Assembly (NCBI GenBank): GCA_023301725.1
Contig: JALZUD010000043.1
Coordinates: forward strand, 31,163 to 95,162
Length of the DNA stretch: 64,000 nt
DNA from: Granulosicoccus sp.
GTDB lineage: Bacteria; Pseudomonadota; Gammaproteobacteria; Granulosicoccales; Granulosicoccaceae
Direction: 5' to 3'
The notes below the pieces were generated by a model. The model was not told the DNA's origin, did not search any database, and saw only the letters and a program-made list of their open reading frames with translations. This document shows positions 9,750 to 19,393 of this stretch, piece by piece; positions within the stretch are counted from its first letter, which is position 1, and the number at the start of each line of letters is the position of its first letter. A program made the translations under genes and the position numbers.

Positions 9750-9841
9750 CCTACATCGACCAATAAGTATTTTTTCATAATTAAATGATTATTTTTCAGT
9801 GATTTAATTGACTTATCTATTGTAACTACTAAGGTCAGAGT

Positions 9842-9913
9842 GCTCCTGCCGATACACTATCGGCGTTGCGTTCTCACCCCCTGAAAGGGTCCGCACGTCG
9901 GACCCTTTTTTTT
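9842..9913 (+). ncRNA. Candidate small RNA ending in a strong terminator
   Basis: Between the lipoprotein gene and ibaG lies a short stretch with two hairpins and no reading frame. GCCGAT/ATCGGC (9848-9853, 9859-9864) is a perfect 6-bp stem with a 5-nt loop. A single-stranded C-rich piece (TTCTCACCCCC) follows, then the terminator hairpin with eight T. A TTGACT at 9808-9813 and a weak TAAGGT at 9830-9835 (16-bp spacing) could drive it, giving about 72 nt. Alternatively the hairpins are only the 3' end of the lipoprotein mRNA. Confidence 0.35.
9884..9913 (+). terminator. Rho-independent terminator upstream of ibaG
   Basis: Arms AAAGGGTCCG (9884-9893) and CGGACCCTTT (9899-9908) form a perfect 10-bp stem with a CACGT loop; the T-run spans 9906-9913. 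It lies 135 bp after the nearest upstream stop codon, which is far for the lipoprotein gene alone. Confidence 0.9.
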
Positions 9914-9961
9914 GCGTCTCATTCCCGCGTTATACTGCGCGGCGCAGCAGAGGACAAAACT

Positions 9962-10210
9962 ATGCGGATGGATTATTTCAGCGATCTGGTGGAGAAAGCC
10001 ATCGACGATTCGCAAGTGGAAATTACCGGAGACGGTAGCAAATTTGAAGCGCGCGTCGTTAGCGACTCTTTCGAGGGTTTATCAGTGATAAAGCGCCACA
10101 AGTTGGTGTACGCAGTACTCAATGAGCACATCAAATCAGGTGCGATACACGCGTTAAGTATCAAAGCATTCACTCAGAACGAATGGGCGGCGGCGGGTGA
10201 TCAAAGTTAG
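9962..10210 (+). CDS. ibaG: BolA/IbaG family protein
   Basis: An 82-residue protein of the BolA/IbaG (YrbA) family. Visible signatures are 'GDGSKFEARVVSDSFEGLSVIKRHKLVYAVL', with the helix-turn-helix-like core and the conserved His in R-H-K-L-V-Y. Family members bind [2Fe-2S] clusters together with monothiol glutaredoxins and influence envelope or acid stress. Start at ATG 9962 has AGAGGA 7 bp upstream; a second ATG at 9968 is possible. In many gammaproteobacteria ibaG sits beside mla or murA genes; here it does not. Confidence 0.9.
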   Translation: MRMDYFSDLVEKAIDDSQVEITGDGSKFEARVVSDSFEGLSVIKRHKLVYAVLNEHIKSGAIHALSIKAFTQNEWAAAGDQS

Positions 10211-10409
10211 CTAAGGCCCAGTTCTGGCTGGGCTGGTTCAGCTCAGCCGAAAAACTGCCTCCGTCATAATACGAGCAAATCACGCCAGAACGTTTTGAAC
10301 ATGGCGCGAATCTGGCATTCCCGTAAAGACAACACGGGTTACTTGCCTCTTGCCATGATTTGGAGCGCACCCGTGCACCGACCACGCCGGATTACGTGAG
10401 TGCACATTG

Positions 10410-11285
10410 ATGAGACAAGAACGCCGCCACACAGACGCAAGTGACACGCCTTGGGTATCCGAGCTCGCACACCTTGCCTCGCAAACAGCACCCAGTGCTG
10501 AATCACGCATGAGCACCACGGTTAGTTGCGCTATCCGGTCGGGTAAGAAGGCGATTTTTGTACCACCCGATATGCCTCAGCTACAACCACGCACGTTACG
10601 CTACCTGCGTGCGTTTGCGCGTACTCACAACCTGCAGCTCGTTGAGGATCGTCGGCGTTTGGCCGTCACCCCTGTACGTGACATGCGCAATGCTCAGAGA
10701 CCCACAATAGGCAAGGCTCTGGGAGAGCTGATGCAGCAACTCGGCTTACCGGGGACAGCACGACCTCAATCGTGGCCTCACCGATTGGGGCCTGACAGCC
10801 AGTATATCGAGATCAGCAAACTGATTAAAATGGCAGCCTTCGCAGCACCGCAAGCCAAACGCTCATCCGTGAAGCTAAACGCAGGCCTTAAAGAAATAAC
10901 TAACACCCGTGCTCAGACAATCGATGTGTACGGCTGTAAGTTGGTCTCGGAGGAGATAAGCACTGTGCTGGGTATCTTCGAAACCGCTGGCTTTCGAGCA
11001 GTGGGTTACTCAGCTGGCAAACAATATGTCATGCACGTTTGTCTTGCCGGAGGCGCACTGTCAGAGCCCGAACTCTGGGCAGATTTCCAAACACTGACTA
11101 GCACCAACTTCCGACTGCAACTTCACGAAGCCAGAAACCCGTCCAGAGATATAGGCTTGTTTTACACCACAGTTTATCTCGACCTTGGTGAGGCACCCTC
11201 ACCTTGGTGGCTCAATACCTGGGCTGAGAATAGCCAAAGCACCGCTAATTCCCTAGAACCTTTCACACTTCAACACGTAGGCTAG
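10410..11285 (+). CDS. Conserved hypothetical protein, no recognised domain
   Basis: The 291-residue protein begins at ATG 10410. It has no signal peptide or membrane segment and is rich in Arg and Ala in its first 130 residues, where 'RTLRYLRAFARTHNLQLVEDRRRLAVTP' suggests a small alpha/beta nucleic-acid-type fold. The second half (about residues 165-270, 'DVYGCKLVSEEISTVLGIFETAGFRAVGYSAGKQYVMHVCLAGG') looks like a separate globular domain. I do not recognise a family. It is followed by uup 87 bp downstream on the same strand; codon use looks like that of its neighbours, supporting a real gene. Confidence 0.65.
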   Translation: MRQERRHTDASDTPWVSELAHLASQTAPSAESRMSTTVSCAIRSGKKAIFVPPDMPQLQPRTLRYLRAFARTHNLQLVEDRRRLAVTPVRDMRNAQRPTIGKALGELMQQLGLPGTARPQSWPHRLGPDSQYIEISKLIKMAAFAAPQAKRSSVKLNAGLKEITNTRAQTIDVYGCKLVSEEISTVLGIFETAGFRAVGYSAGKQYVMHVCLAGGALSEPELWADFQTLTSTNFRLQLHEARNPSRDIGLFYTTVYLDLGEAPSPWWLNTWAENSQSTANSLEPFTLQHVG

Positions 11286-11372
11286 GGCAAACACCCTCGT
11301 AAGTTACTGGCTTTAGCACGCTAATACTGTATTCTTGCCTGCTGCCTTTCAGTCGCTTCAAGAAATCATCGC

Positions 11373-13319
11373 ATGTCATTGATCAGGGTGCAAAACGCGT
11401 CCATTGCCTTCGGACCAACCGCCGTTTTGGACAAAGTCTCCATGACAGTGGAATCAGGCGCCCGCACGGCGCTGGTAGGACGCAACGGTGAAGGTAAGTC
11501 CACGTTACTTAAAATGCTGGCGGGCATTCATCAGCCAGACACCGGCGAAATCATCGTCAAGTCAGGCTTGAAAGTCGCCTACCTGCCGCAATCTGTTCCT
11601 GTGGATTTCACAGGCTCCACCTATGATGTCGTAGCGGGAGGCTTGGACACCATAGGCATCGTACTCGCTGAATTTAATCGCGAATCGCAACGTCTAGGAC
11701 AAGGCGAAACACACTCGTCAGACGGCAAACAGCCGCTGATCGACAGATTAGCCACCTTACAAGATAAGATTGATGCACAAGATGGCTGGGCTATGATCCA
11801 GCAGGTTGAGCAAACGCTGTCTCGCATGCAACTCAATGCTGACACTCTGGTGGAGAGTTTATCTGGGGGCCTTAAGCGTCGCGTAGTTCTGGCTCGCGCG
11901 CTAGTGTCCCAACCTGATATTTTACTGCTCGACGAGCCCACCAACCACCTTGACATCGGTGCCGTTGACTGGCTTGAAGCTCACCTGCAGGGATTACATT
12001 GTGCACTCGTGTTTGTTACCCACGACAGAAGCTTTCTAGATGCCTTGGCGAATGACATCTGCGAAATTGATCGTGGAAACCTCACACAGTGGCCAGGCCG
12101 CTACGCACTTTACAAGGAGAACAAGGCCCGTGCCCTTGAAGTAGAGGCTGACCAAAATGCCCTGTTTGATAAAAAACTCGCGCAAGAAGAGACGTGGATA
12201 CGGCAAGGCATCAAAGCCCGACGCACCAGAAACGAAGGCCGTGTACGCGCATTGAAAAAATTGCGCGAGCAACACGCCGCCAGACGAAACGTGGTGGGCA
12301 AAGCTCGCATGTCTGTCAATCAGGCAGAGAATAGCGGCAAGATTGTTTTTGAAGCTACAGATCTTAATTTTCTGCGTGGCGACACACACATTATCCGCGG
12401 GCTTAACACCTCAGTGATGCGTGATGATCGCATTGGTATTCTGGGACCCAATGGTTGCGGCAAGTCCACACTGGTCAAATTGCTGGTCGGCGAACTGGAA
12501 GCCACAACGGGCACGGTTAAGCGCGGCACGCAATTGGAAGTAGCTTATTACGACCAGCTACGCGCCATGCTCGATCCAAAGCTCTCAGCAGCTGATAACG
12601 TTAGCGGAGGCCGAGATACCGTTGAGATTAATGGCCAACCTAAACATATCATGAGCTACATGCAGGACTTCCTGTTTGAGCCATCACGCGCCCGTGCTCC
12701 AATAACCGCCCTTTCGGGCGGTGAAACTGGCCGACTTATGTTGGCAAAGCTATTTTTAAAACCCTCTAACCTAATCGTGCTCGACGAGCCCAGTAACGAC
12801 CTGGATGTGGAAACACTGGAACTACTGGAGAGCCTGCTTGCAGACTACAAAGGCACGGTTATTCTGATCAGTCACGATCGCGAACTTATCGAAAACGTTG
12901 TCACCCGCAGCATGATATTTCAAGGTGATGGCAATTTCATTGACGTGGCTGGAAGCTATACAGACTTCGAGCGCGAACGCGCAACATCGAACACACTCAA
13001 GCCGGTGTTTGAGCAATCCAGAGACCTCTCTGAACACATGAAGAGCGCAGCTAACGCTGCAGCAAAACCTGTAGAAGCCGCTGCGAAACCAAAACCTGCC
13101 AAGCTAAGCTATAAAGATAAACTTGAACTGGAGTCTTTGCCGGGAAAAATCAATGAGCTTGAAGCATCCATAGCGAGTATTCATACCGCTATGAACAGCG
13201 CAAACTTTTATGATGATAAGCAAAAGGCTGATAAGTCCATTAAAAAGGCTGAGACCTTACAAACGCAGCTCGATAAAGCTTATGTGCGTTGGGAGGAGCT
13301 TGAGGAAATGACCAATTAG
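11373..13319 (+). CDS. uup: ABC-F family ATPase Uup
   Basis: A 648-residue soluble protein with two ABC ATPase domains and no membrane segments, the ABC-F plan. Walker A motifs are 'GRNGEGKST' (about residue 37) and 'GPNGCGKST' (about 360); signature motifs are 'ESLSGGLKRRV' and 'TALSGGETGRL'; Walker B with 'LLLDEPTNHLD' and 'IVLDEPSNDLD'. The linker between domains is charged ('IRQGIKARRTRNEGRV'), as in Uup, and a C-terminal Lys/Glu coiled coil (about 565-648) matches the DNA-binding tail of Uup. The family acts on ribosomes and in E. coli limits excision of transposons. Length agrees with Uup (about 635). Confidence 0.95.
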   Translation: MSLIRVQNASIAFGPTAVLDKVSMTVESGARTALVGRNGEGKSTLLKMLAGIHQPDTGEIIVKSGLKVAYLPQSVPVDFTGSTYDVVAGGLDTIGIVLAEFNRESQRLGQGETHSSDGKQPLIDRLATLQDKIDAQDGWAMIQQVEQTLSRMQLNADTLVESLSGGLKRRVVLARALVSQPDILLLDEPTNHLDIGAVDWLEAHLQGLHCALVFVTHDRSFLDALANDICEIDRGNLTQWPGRYALYKENKARALEVEADQNALFDKKLAQEETWIRQGIKARRTRNEGRVRALKKLREQHAARRNVVGKARMSVNQAENSGKIVFEATDLNFLRGDTHIIRGLNTSVMRDDRIGILGPNGCGKSTLVKLLVGELEATTGTVKRGTQLEVAYYDQLRAMLDPKLSAADNVSGGRDTVEINGQPKHIMSYMQDFLFEPSRARAPITALSGGETGRLMLAKLFLKPSNLIVLDEPSNDLDVETLELLESLLADYKGTVILISHDRELIENVVTRSMIFQGDGNFIDVAGSYTDFERERATSNTLKPVFEQSRDLSEHMKSAANAAAKPVEAAAKPKPAKLSYKDKLELESLPGKINELEASIASIHTAMNSANFYDDKQKADKSIKKAETLQTQLDKAYVRWEELEEMTN

Positions 13320-13387
13320 CCTCAAGGACGTCTAGAACACGTAACGCTGCCTGTATATACTGACCGAAACACATTCTAGGAATGACC

Positions 13388-14098
13388 ATGTCGAATTTGC
13401 CTCATCCGCACCTCGATCTGGCCGGTAAGATCCGCCCCGGTCTTGATATTCTGGCCAACGAGATTGTCATTGCCCTGAAGAAGCGTTCGCGGTTTCATGT
13501 CAATGCCCCGGTCTATGAGACGGGGCTTGTTGTGTCAGACGCCTCACTCACCTTGCTTGAATACGCCTTGGGCAGCATTGAACGATGCCATGCAGAATTG
13601 GGGCGTTATACCTTTGCCTCACAAGAGGCGTTCACACCCGTCTCGAAAGTCTCCCCCGTTATTGATCGAGCGCCGCCTGAGAGCCCTTTGCAGGAAATGC
13701 AAAGCGGTTCAGGACAAAAAATTCTCGGCTTCTATCAGCAATGGCTTGCCCAAGCCTGCCCAGCGGGCGTAGACACAGACACCTACGGCGAAACAGTAAC
13801 CAGTGATGTGGTGGCGCTGTTAGCGATTATGGAGCGAGTGAATCTGGGCAAGTCGGTTGCGGAAGCGAAATTTCTTGATCAACCAGGGGCGTTTATTGAC
13901 ACAGCTGGCGAACGTGATGGCCTGTTATCGCTACTAGTAAAAAAAGACAGAGAAGCTAATGTGCTGGCACTGGCTGCTAACCTTGCTCAACGCTATGACT
14001 TACCCACTGAACACGTGGTGGATACCTTTAAATTTATGATTGCTACCACTATCGAGATCGAGATCGATTACCTGCGCATGCGAATTAGTGGTGCATAA
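13388..14098 (+). CDS. Chorismate-mutase-like conserved protein
   Basis: Start is placed at ATG 13388 because TAGGAA (13377-13382) gives proper spacing; ATG 13382 overlaps that site. The 236-residue product is mainly helical: 'KIRPGLDILANEIVIALKKRSRF', 'ERCHAELGRYTFASQEAF', 'YGETVTSDVVALLAIMERVNLGK' and 'FMIATTIEIEIDYL'. This matches, from memory, a bacterial family often labelled chorismate mutase, but the usual AroQ active-site pattern is not clear to me, so the enzyme activity is uncertain. It has no aromatic-pathway neighbours; it follows uup by 68 bp and its stop is 5 bp from that of gpmI (convergent). Confidence 0.7.
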   Translation: MSNLPHPHLDLAGKIRPGLDILANEIVIALKKRSRFHVNAPVYETGLVVSDASLTLLEYALGSIERCHAELGRYTFASQEAFTPVSKVSPVIDRAPPESPLQEMQSGSGQKILGFYQQWLAQACPAGVDTDTYGETVTSDVVALLAIMERVNLGKSVAEAKFLDQPGAFIDTAGERDGLLSLLVKKDREANVLALAANLAQRYDLPTEHVVDTFKFMIATTIEIEIDYLRMRISGA

Positions 14099-14103
14099 GC
14101 CAA

Positions 14104-15660
14104 TCAACTCATCGTTCGAAGCAGCAAAGAATTGCCTTGCATATCATCAGGCTTATCAATACCCATCAGTTGCAAAATAGTAGGAGCGATAGAGGGCAGC
14201 GCGTTGCCATTGCCTAACTCCCACTGCTCAGAGTCGTAGATAGCGCAAGGCACTGGAAAAGTCGTGTGCTGTGTGTGCGGCTTGCGACTTACAGGATCAA
14301 CCAGCATGTCAGCGTTACCATGATCTGCGGTTAGCACGATGGAATAGCCGTTGCTCACAGCAGCTTCCCACATACGCCCTACCATGGTGTCTACAGTCTC
14401 TACTGCTTTGACAACGGCCTCTGGCACACCGGTATGACCTACCATGTCGCCATTAGCAAGATTAACAACCACCAGCCCGGCGCTTGCCTCTTCCAATGCC
14501 TTCACGATGCCATCGGTCACCTCTGGCGCACTCATCTCGGGCTGCAGATCGTAGGTTGCCACTTTGGGCGAATTCACTAACAAACGTACCTCATCAGTTA
14601 GCGGCTCATCCTTGCCACCATTAAAAAAGAACGTCACGTGTGGGTACTTTTCTGTTTCTGCCGAGCGTACTTGCTGAATGCCCGCATCAGCAACCGCCTG
14701 GCCTAAAGTCACTCCAGGCTCATCACGTGTGAACGCACAAGCAAACGGATAACTCGACTCGTAGCGTGTCATGGTTGTCAGCGTGACCGGGATAAACTCT
14801 CCACGATCAAATCCCTCAAAAACGTCAAGCCCGATCGCCACACTCAGCTCTCTCGGACGATCGTTTCTGAAGTTGAAGAAAAATGCCTCCGTGTGTTCAT
14901 CCCATGGCTCATGTGCGTCGAGCACAGTAGGCACCAAAAATTCATCGGTCTCATTGTTCTTGTCTGCCATGGACAGCGCCTCATCAAGATCCTTGGCACG
15001 TCTGCCGTCACCTTTAGCCATTGCTTTGAATGCAAGCTCTATGCGCTCCCAGCGCGTGTCACGATCCATAGCATAGTAGCGACCAGATACCGTTGCCAAC
15101 ACACCTTTAGCTGACGCTAAAGCGGGTAGTACACTATCGATGAATCCCTTAGCGCTTCCGGGTGCGGTATCTCGGCCATCGGTAATAGCATGAAGCACGG
15201 GCTTCACTTCATTTTTTTGACAAAGGGCTATCAAGGCCAGAAGGTGGTCAGTGTGGCTATGCACACCACCATCAGACACCAGCCCCAATAAATGCAATGG
15301 CTGGCCCTTTTTACGACATCGATCTAATGCCTCTACAATGGCTTTATTGGTGTCCAGCGAACCATCATTAATGGCATCACCAATTTTCACCAGATCTTGC
15401 CTCAACACAGTGCCCGCACCAATGGTGAGATGGCCCACTTCTGAATTACCCATCTGACCTTCGGGCAACCCGACCGCCCGACCTGAAGCCTCAAGCAAAC
15501 AGGTTGAATGGTTGGCGTAAATACGATCAAGGTTCGGCGTATTAGCCATCGCTACTGCATTGTCCAGCTTGGATGGATTCACACCCACACCATCCATAAT
15601 GATCAACAGAACAGGGCGCCGAGGACACAAGCTGCTTGATTGATTAGCGGACATGTTCAT
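14104..15660 (-). CDS. gpmI: 2,3-bisphosphoglycerate-independent phosphoglycerate mutase
   Basis: GpmI interconverts 3- and 2-phosphoglycerate in glycolysis using two manganese ions and a phosphoserine intermediate. The 518-residue length fits (about 515). Visible sites are the N-terminal 'IIMDGVG' (metal-binding Asp), the catalytic Ser in 'GQMGNSEVGH' (about residue 69), 'DGRDTAPGSAKGF', 'YYAMDRDTRWER' and the C-terminal metal motif 'ADHGNADMLVD...HTQHT'. It is on the minus strand, 111 bp downstream of tatC, and may be transcribed with the his-tat group or separately. Confidence 0.97.
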   Translation of the reverse strand: MNMSANQSSSLCPRRPVLLIIMDGVGVNPSKLDNAVAMANTPNLDRIYANHSTCLLEASGRAVGLPEGQMGNSEVGHLTIGAGTVLRQDLVKIGDAINDGSLDTNKAIVEALDRCRKKGQPLHLLGLVSDGGVHSHTDHLLALIALCQKNEVKPVLHAITDGRDTAPGSAKGFIDSVLPALASAKGVLATVSGRYYAMDRDTRWERIELAFKAMAKGDGRRAKDLDEALSMADKNNETDEFLVPTVLDAHEPWDEHTEAFFFNFRNDRPRELSVAIGLDVFEGFDRGEFIPVTLTTMTRYESSYPFACAFTRDEPGVTLGQAVADAGIQQVRSAETEKYPHVTFFFNGGKDEPLTDEVRLLVNSPKVATYDLQPEMSAPEVTDGIVKALEEASAGLVVVNLANGDMVGHTGVPEAVVKAVETVDTMVGRMWEAAVSNGYSIVLTADHGNADMLVDPVSRKPHTQHTTFPVPCAIYDSEQWELGNGNALPSIAPTILQLMGIDKPDDMQGNSLLLRTMS

Positions 15661-15771
15661 GCTCCATTAATGGGTATGACTTAAGAATTGATTAAACCGC
15701 CGCGCACATCCAAACCCTATAAAACGTTTGATGCACGTGACGCCAAAGGCCACCACTGCCTGCCTTGATTC

Positions 15772-16902
15772 TTAGCGCTTATTGTCATCGTCAGATGACT
15801 TCGGATCATCCACGGTATCAGACGAAGAATCGTCGACTTCATCAGAATCCATCAGGCTGTTTCGGTACGCGCCATTGGCATCAGGTTTTTTGATCAGTGC
15901 AGGATCAACTTCACCAATTTTGCGCTCGCCGGCCTTGTCTTGTGTGTCAGCACCAGAGTCACTCTTAGGCGTCTCTAACGCTGACTTGACCGGTGGCGCA
16001 ACCGATGGCGAAGGTGCCTTGTATTGCGGGTCGTGAGATTCTGACCGAGGTGCACCCTTGCTTGTCGCTGATGAACCAGAAGGTGAAGTAGGATCTGGAA
16101 CAGGGTCTGTAGGATCGGGTTCGCCATCGTCCTCGTCATCAAGGTTATCGCGTGATATTCCTGCAGCGCGCATACGCTGTTTGTATTTTCGCGAAAAGAC
16201 AATACCCACTTCATACAACAGCCACATCGGTATGGCTAACAGCGTTTGAGAGATCATGTCAGGCGGTGTTAGGAACATGCCCACAACAAATGCTGCGACA
16301 AAAACGTACGGACGTATCTTGACCAATTGCTCTGGAGTCGTAATACCTACGGCCACCACAAGTACTGTTGCCACTGGCACTTCAAAGGCGATACCAAAAG
16401 CGAAGAACAACGTAATGACAAAATCCAGATAGCGCCCGATATCGGTACTGACTGTGACGCCTTCAGGGGCAACACTTGTGAAAAATCCAAACACGAGAGG
16501 GAATACCACGAAATAAGCAAAGGCCACGCCCAGATAGAACAGCCCTGTGCTGGACACCAGCAACGGTACGACTAACTTTTTTTCGTGGGCATACAACCCG
16601 GGGGCCACAAAGGACCACACCTGATATAACAGGTAGGGCACCGCCAAAAAAACACACAACATGAGCGTCAGTTTGAACGGAATAAAAAACGGAGCAGCCA
16701 CGTCAATCGCAATCATTTGGCTATCGGGCAGATGACGCAATAAGGGCGCAGCAAGTGCTGTGTAAATTTTGTCTGAGAACCAGAACAGACTAAGAAAAAG
16801 AATACCCACTGCCAACAACATTTTTAGCAGGCGATCTCGCAGCTCTATCAGGTGTGATAGAAAACCCTGCTCCTGATCAACCGCTGAATCTGGTGAGCTC
16901 AT
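15772..16902 (-). CDS. tatC: Sec-independent protein translocase TatC with long acidic C-terminal tail
   Basis: TatC is the multi-spanning subunit that recognises twin-arginine signal peptides in the inner membrane. Residues 1 to about 240 form the conserved core: '[13 protein letters not shown]' at the N-terminus, '[15 protein letters not shown]' and '[26 protein letters not shown]'. After this comes about 135 residues of low-complexity, charged and Pro/Ser/Asp-rich sequence with no predicted membrane segment. Typical TatC is about 250 residues, so the tail is unusual. It is the last gene of tatA-tatB-tatC, 43 bp after tatB. Confidence 0.96.
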   Translation of the reverse strand: MSSPDSAVDQEQGFLSHLIELRDRLLKMLLAVGILFLSLFWFSDKIYTALAAPLLRHLPDSQMIAIDVAAPFFIPFKLTLMLCVFLAVPYLLYQVWSFVAPGLYAHEKKLVVPLLVSSTGLFYLGVAFAYFVVFPLVFGFFTSVAPEGVTVSTDIGRYLDFVITLFFAFGIAFEVPVATVLVVAVGITTPEQLVKIRPYVFVAAFVVGMFLTPPDMISQTLLAIPMWLLYEVGIVFSRKYKQRMRAAGISRDNLDDEDDGEPDPTDPVPDPTSPSGSSATSKGAPRSESHDPQYKAPSPSVAPPVKSALETPKSDSGADTQDKAGERKIGEVDPALIKKPDANGAYRNSLMDSDEVDDSSSDTVDDPKSSDDDNKR

Positions 16903-16945
16903 ACGACGCTCGCGCCACTATAGTGATGCATTGGGATAGCACAGA

Positions 16946-17494
16946 TCATGTGTTGTCGGTACTCGATTTACCAGCGCTCTTGTCCAGCTTGGTGGACGCC
17001 GTATCAGGCTTGGAGGCCCAGCTTTGCGCCACTGCGCTGTCTTGCGTTTTGCTGGGTGTAACCACACTCTGATCAACACTCACCTCTTTAGCAACAGCAG
17101 GCTTTGTTTCGGACTCAACAGGCGTTTCAGTAGCCGTATTTGCAGGTTGATCAGGTTCATCGCTGTTGGCGTTCTTAACGGTCGTTTCAAGCTCATTTAA
17201 ACCCTCCTTGGTGCTCTTCAAAATTGATGCAGAAGTTTCTTGGAATCCTTTTTTTGTCGAAGACACCATATCGCGCAGCTCGTTGATTTGCTCACGTTGG
17301 TCGCCAATCAGTTTTTTCAGATCGCCAGTTTCTAGCTCCGACGCCAGATCTGTTTTTACGCCTTTAACAAACCGTTGGAGTTTGCCAATCCACTGCCCAA
17401 CCGTTTTGGCTACTGCAGGCAGCCGCTCCGGGCCGATAACAATCAGCGCAACGATACCAATCAATACAATTTCAGTGAAACCGACATCAAACAC
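16946..17494 (-). CDS. tatB: Sec-independent protein translocase TatB
   Basis: A 182-residue protein with the TatB N-terminus 'MFDVGFTEIVLIGIVALIVIGPERLP', a single membrane helix with the conserved Glu and Gly-Pro hinge, followed by an amphipathic helix ('VAKTVGQWIGKLQRFVKG'). The rest is polar, rich in Thr, Ser, Ala and Lys. TatB works with TatC as the receptor for twin-arginine substrates. It lies between tatA (52 bp upstream) and tatC in one transcription unit. Confidence 0.96.
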   Translation of the reverse strand: MFDVGFTEIVLIGIVALIVIGPERLPAVAKTVGQWIGKLQRFVKGVKTDLASELETGDLKKLIGDQREQINELRDMVSSTKKGFQETSASILKSTKEGLNELETTVKNANSDEPDQPANTATETPVESETKPAVAKEVSVDQSVVTPSKTQDSAVAQSWASKPDTASTKLDKSAGKSSTDNT

Positions 17495-17546
17495 GGCGCG
17501 TCTTCTCTCGAGGCAATGGGCGGTAATTTATCGGACGCAATTGGCT

Positions 17547-17783
17547 TTAGGCCGATTTTTGATCGTCAGTTTTGTTCATCACCGTCTCATCGACCTCATT
17601 AGCGGCGTTTGTAGTGGCATCTTCCAGTTCGGCCTTAGGAGAATCTTCTTCCTTGACGGCTTGCTTGAAGCCTTTTACAGCCGATCCGAGATCGCCACCG
17701 AGGTTTTTCAGGCGCTTTGCACCAAAAATCAATACAACGATTACCAAAATGATCAGTAGTTGTGGAACGCTAGGCATACCCAT
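17547..17783 (-). CDS. tatA: Sec-independent protein translocase TatA
   Basis: A 78-residue protein with one N-terminal membrane helix ('[23 protein letters not shown]'), the F-G hinge, and an amphipathic helix '[17 protein letters not shown]', the TatA pattern. TatA oligomers form the passage for folded proteins across the inner membrane. It begins 25 bp after hisE, so tat transcription probably continues from the his genes. Confidence 0.96.
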   Translation of the reverse strand: MGMPSVPQLLIILVIVVLIFGAKRLKNLGGDLGSAVKGFKQAVKEEDSPKAELEDATTNAANEVDETVMNKTDDQKSA

Positions 17784-17808
17784 TGTGTGTTTTTCCGTTT
17801 TGTCGTGT

Positions 17809-18129
17809 TCAAACGTTGCCGCGCGAAGCTTTCTCGGTATGTCCGGAAACCCCCTCGCGACGTTCTAGTTCTCTTAATATATCCGATACATGCAAGCCTT
17901 TGGCGCTCAACATCACCAACATGTGAAACCACACATCGGCAGCTTCGGATACCAAGTGTTGCGGATCCTCTTCCTTGACCGCGAGAATAAACTCGATGGC
18001 CTCCTCACCCACCTTCTTTAATATGGCGTCTTCACCGCGCGCAAACAAGCTCGATGTGTAGGAATTTGTCGAATCTGAGTGTTTGCGCAACTCAATTTCA
18101 TCACTTAACCGCTGAAGTACATCACTCAT
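17809..18129 (-). CDS. hisE: Phosphoribosyl-ATP pyrophosphatase
   Basis: HisE hydrolyses phosphoribosyl-ATP to phosphoribosyl-AMP, the second step of histidine synthesis. The 106-residue protein shows the MazG-like helices with '[18 protein letters not shown]' and '[14 protein letters not shown]', whose Glu and Asp residues bind magnesium. Start at ATG 18129 matches the family and overlaps the end of hisI by 8 bp, suggesting translational coupling. In many enterics hisI and hisE are fused; here they are separate, as in pseudomonads. Confidence 0.95.
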   Translation of the reverse strand: MSDVLQRLSDEIELRKHSDSTNSYTSSLFARGEDAILKKVGEEAIEFILAVKEEDPQHLVSEAADVWFHMLVMLSAKGLHVSDILRELERREGVSGHTEKASRGNV

Positions 18130-18511
18130 GACCATTTCCGTATATTTGTGCCGGATCTTTGACAACGGGGCTCGTTGTTTGCCACCGCCCGGCATCATCC
18201 AGCTGCCTGTAAAAACAATCCTTGCGTCCAGTATGACAAGCGATACCGCCGATCTGTTCCACACTCAATAAAAGCACATCGCCGTCACAGTCCAGGCGAA
18301 TGTCATGTACCTTTTGCACGTGCCCCGATTCCTCTCCTTTGCGCCAGATTTTTTGTCGTGAACGAGAAAAATACACTGCTCGCTTGGTCGCCACGGTCTC
18401 TTCCAGAGCTTGCGCATTCATCCACGCGACCATCAGCACCTGCCCACTCTGAGCATCTTGCGCAATCGCGGGAATCAAGCCCGCTTCGTTAAAGGATACG
18501 GCATCGAGCAT
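18122..18511 (-). CDS. hisI: Phosphoribosyl-AMP cyclohydrolase
   Basis: HisI opens the adenine ring of phosphoribosyl-AMP, the third step of histidine synthesis, using zinc and magnesium. The 129-residue monofunctional form shows '[12 protein letters not shown]', '[18 protein letters not shown]', the Asp-rich 'DCDGDVLLL' metal site and the zinc Cys residues in '[14 protein letters not shown]'. It follows hisF by 108 bp and overlaps hisE by 8 bp. Confidence 0.96.
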   Translation of the reverse strand: MLDAVSFNEAGLIPAIAQDAQSGQVLMVAWMNAQALEETVATKRAVYFSRSRQKIWRKGEESGHVQKVHDIRLDCDGDVLLLSVEQIGGIACHTGRKDCFYRQLDDAGRWQTTSPVVKDPAQIYGNGHE

Positions 18512-18619
18512 GGGCTTTTTTTCTGACTATTGAGGCTTGCGTCACAAGGACGTTTTGAAGTCGATCAGTCTATCACGCAGGCGTTGCGTAACAGGCACAT
18601 TGTCAGCAGCTGCAATCCA

Positions 18620-19393
18620 CTAAAGCCTGACCTCAATGCCTTGAGCCGCCATATGCGCCTTGGCTTCGGCAATACTGTATTCGCCAAAGTGAAAAATGCT
18701 GGCCGCAAGAACGGCATCCGCTCCACCTTTGAGCACGCCATCCACCAAATGATCCAGATTACCGACGCCTCCAGAGGCAATAATCGGAATTTCTACCGCA
18801 TCGCTGATGATACGCGTGAGCTCAAGGTCAAACCCGATTTTGGTTCCGTCACGATCCATACTGGTTAGCAGAATCTCACCAGCCCCAAATTCTGCCATCT
18901 TGATGGCCCATTGCACGGCATCAATCCCAGTGGACTTGCGCCCACCGTGGGTGAAGATCTCCCAACGCAACGCCTCATCTGGAGTAGACACTCTTTTCGC
19001 ATCCAGCGACACGATGATGCATTGCGACCCCACTTTGTCGGAGGCCTCTCTGACAAGTTCAGGGCGATTAACAGCCGCGGTATTGATACCCACCTTATCG
19101 GCCCCTGCATTGAGGAGCCGACGCACATCGCTCACCTGTCGAATTCCGCCTCCCACCGTTAACGGGATGAATACTTCCGAGGCTACCTGTTCAACCACTT
19201 GCACGATGGTGTCGCGATCATCGGAGCTTGCCGTAATATCCAGAAATGTGATTTCGTCAGCGCCTGCCTGATTGTATTTACGGGCTACGTTGACAGGGTC
19301 ACCGGCATCACGAATATCAACGAAATTAACACCCTTGACCACTCGACCAGCATCAACATCCAGACAAGGAATAATGCGTTTTGCAACCCCCAT
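18620..19393 (-). CDS. hisF: Imidazole glycerol phosphate synthase, cyclase subunit
   Basis: HisF joins PRFAR with ammonia from HisH to give imidazole glycerol phosphate and AICAR. The 257-residue (beta/alpha)8 barrel shows '[16 protein letters not shown]' with the catalytic Asp, 'GGGIR' and the second catalytic Asp in '[14 protein letters not shown]'. Its ATG follows the hisA stop directly (TGA ATG), with an AAGGGGG ribosome site inside the end of hisA. Confidence 0.98.
   Translation of the reverse strand: MGVAKRIIPCLDVDAGRVVKGVNFVDIRDAGDPVNVARKYNQAGADEITFLDITASSDDRDTIVQVVEQVASEVFIPLTVGGGIRQVSDVRRLLNAGADKVGINTAAVNRPELVREASDKVGSQCIIVSLDAKRVSTPDEALRWEIFTHGGRKSTGIDAVQWAIKMAEFGAGEILLTSMDRDGTKIGFDLELTRIISDAVEIPIIASGGVGNLDHLVDGVLKGGADAVLAASIFHFGEYSIAEAKAHMAAQGIEVRL

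Noticed and set aside
10216..10233. GCCCAG/CTGGGC hairpin after ibaG as a terminator
   Set aside because: The stem is good but no T-tract follows; left uncalled.
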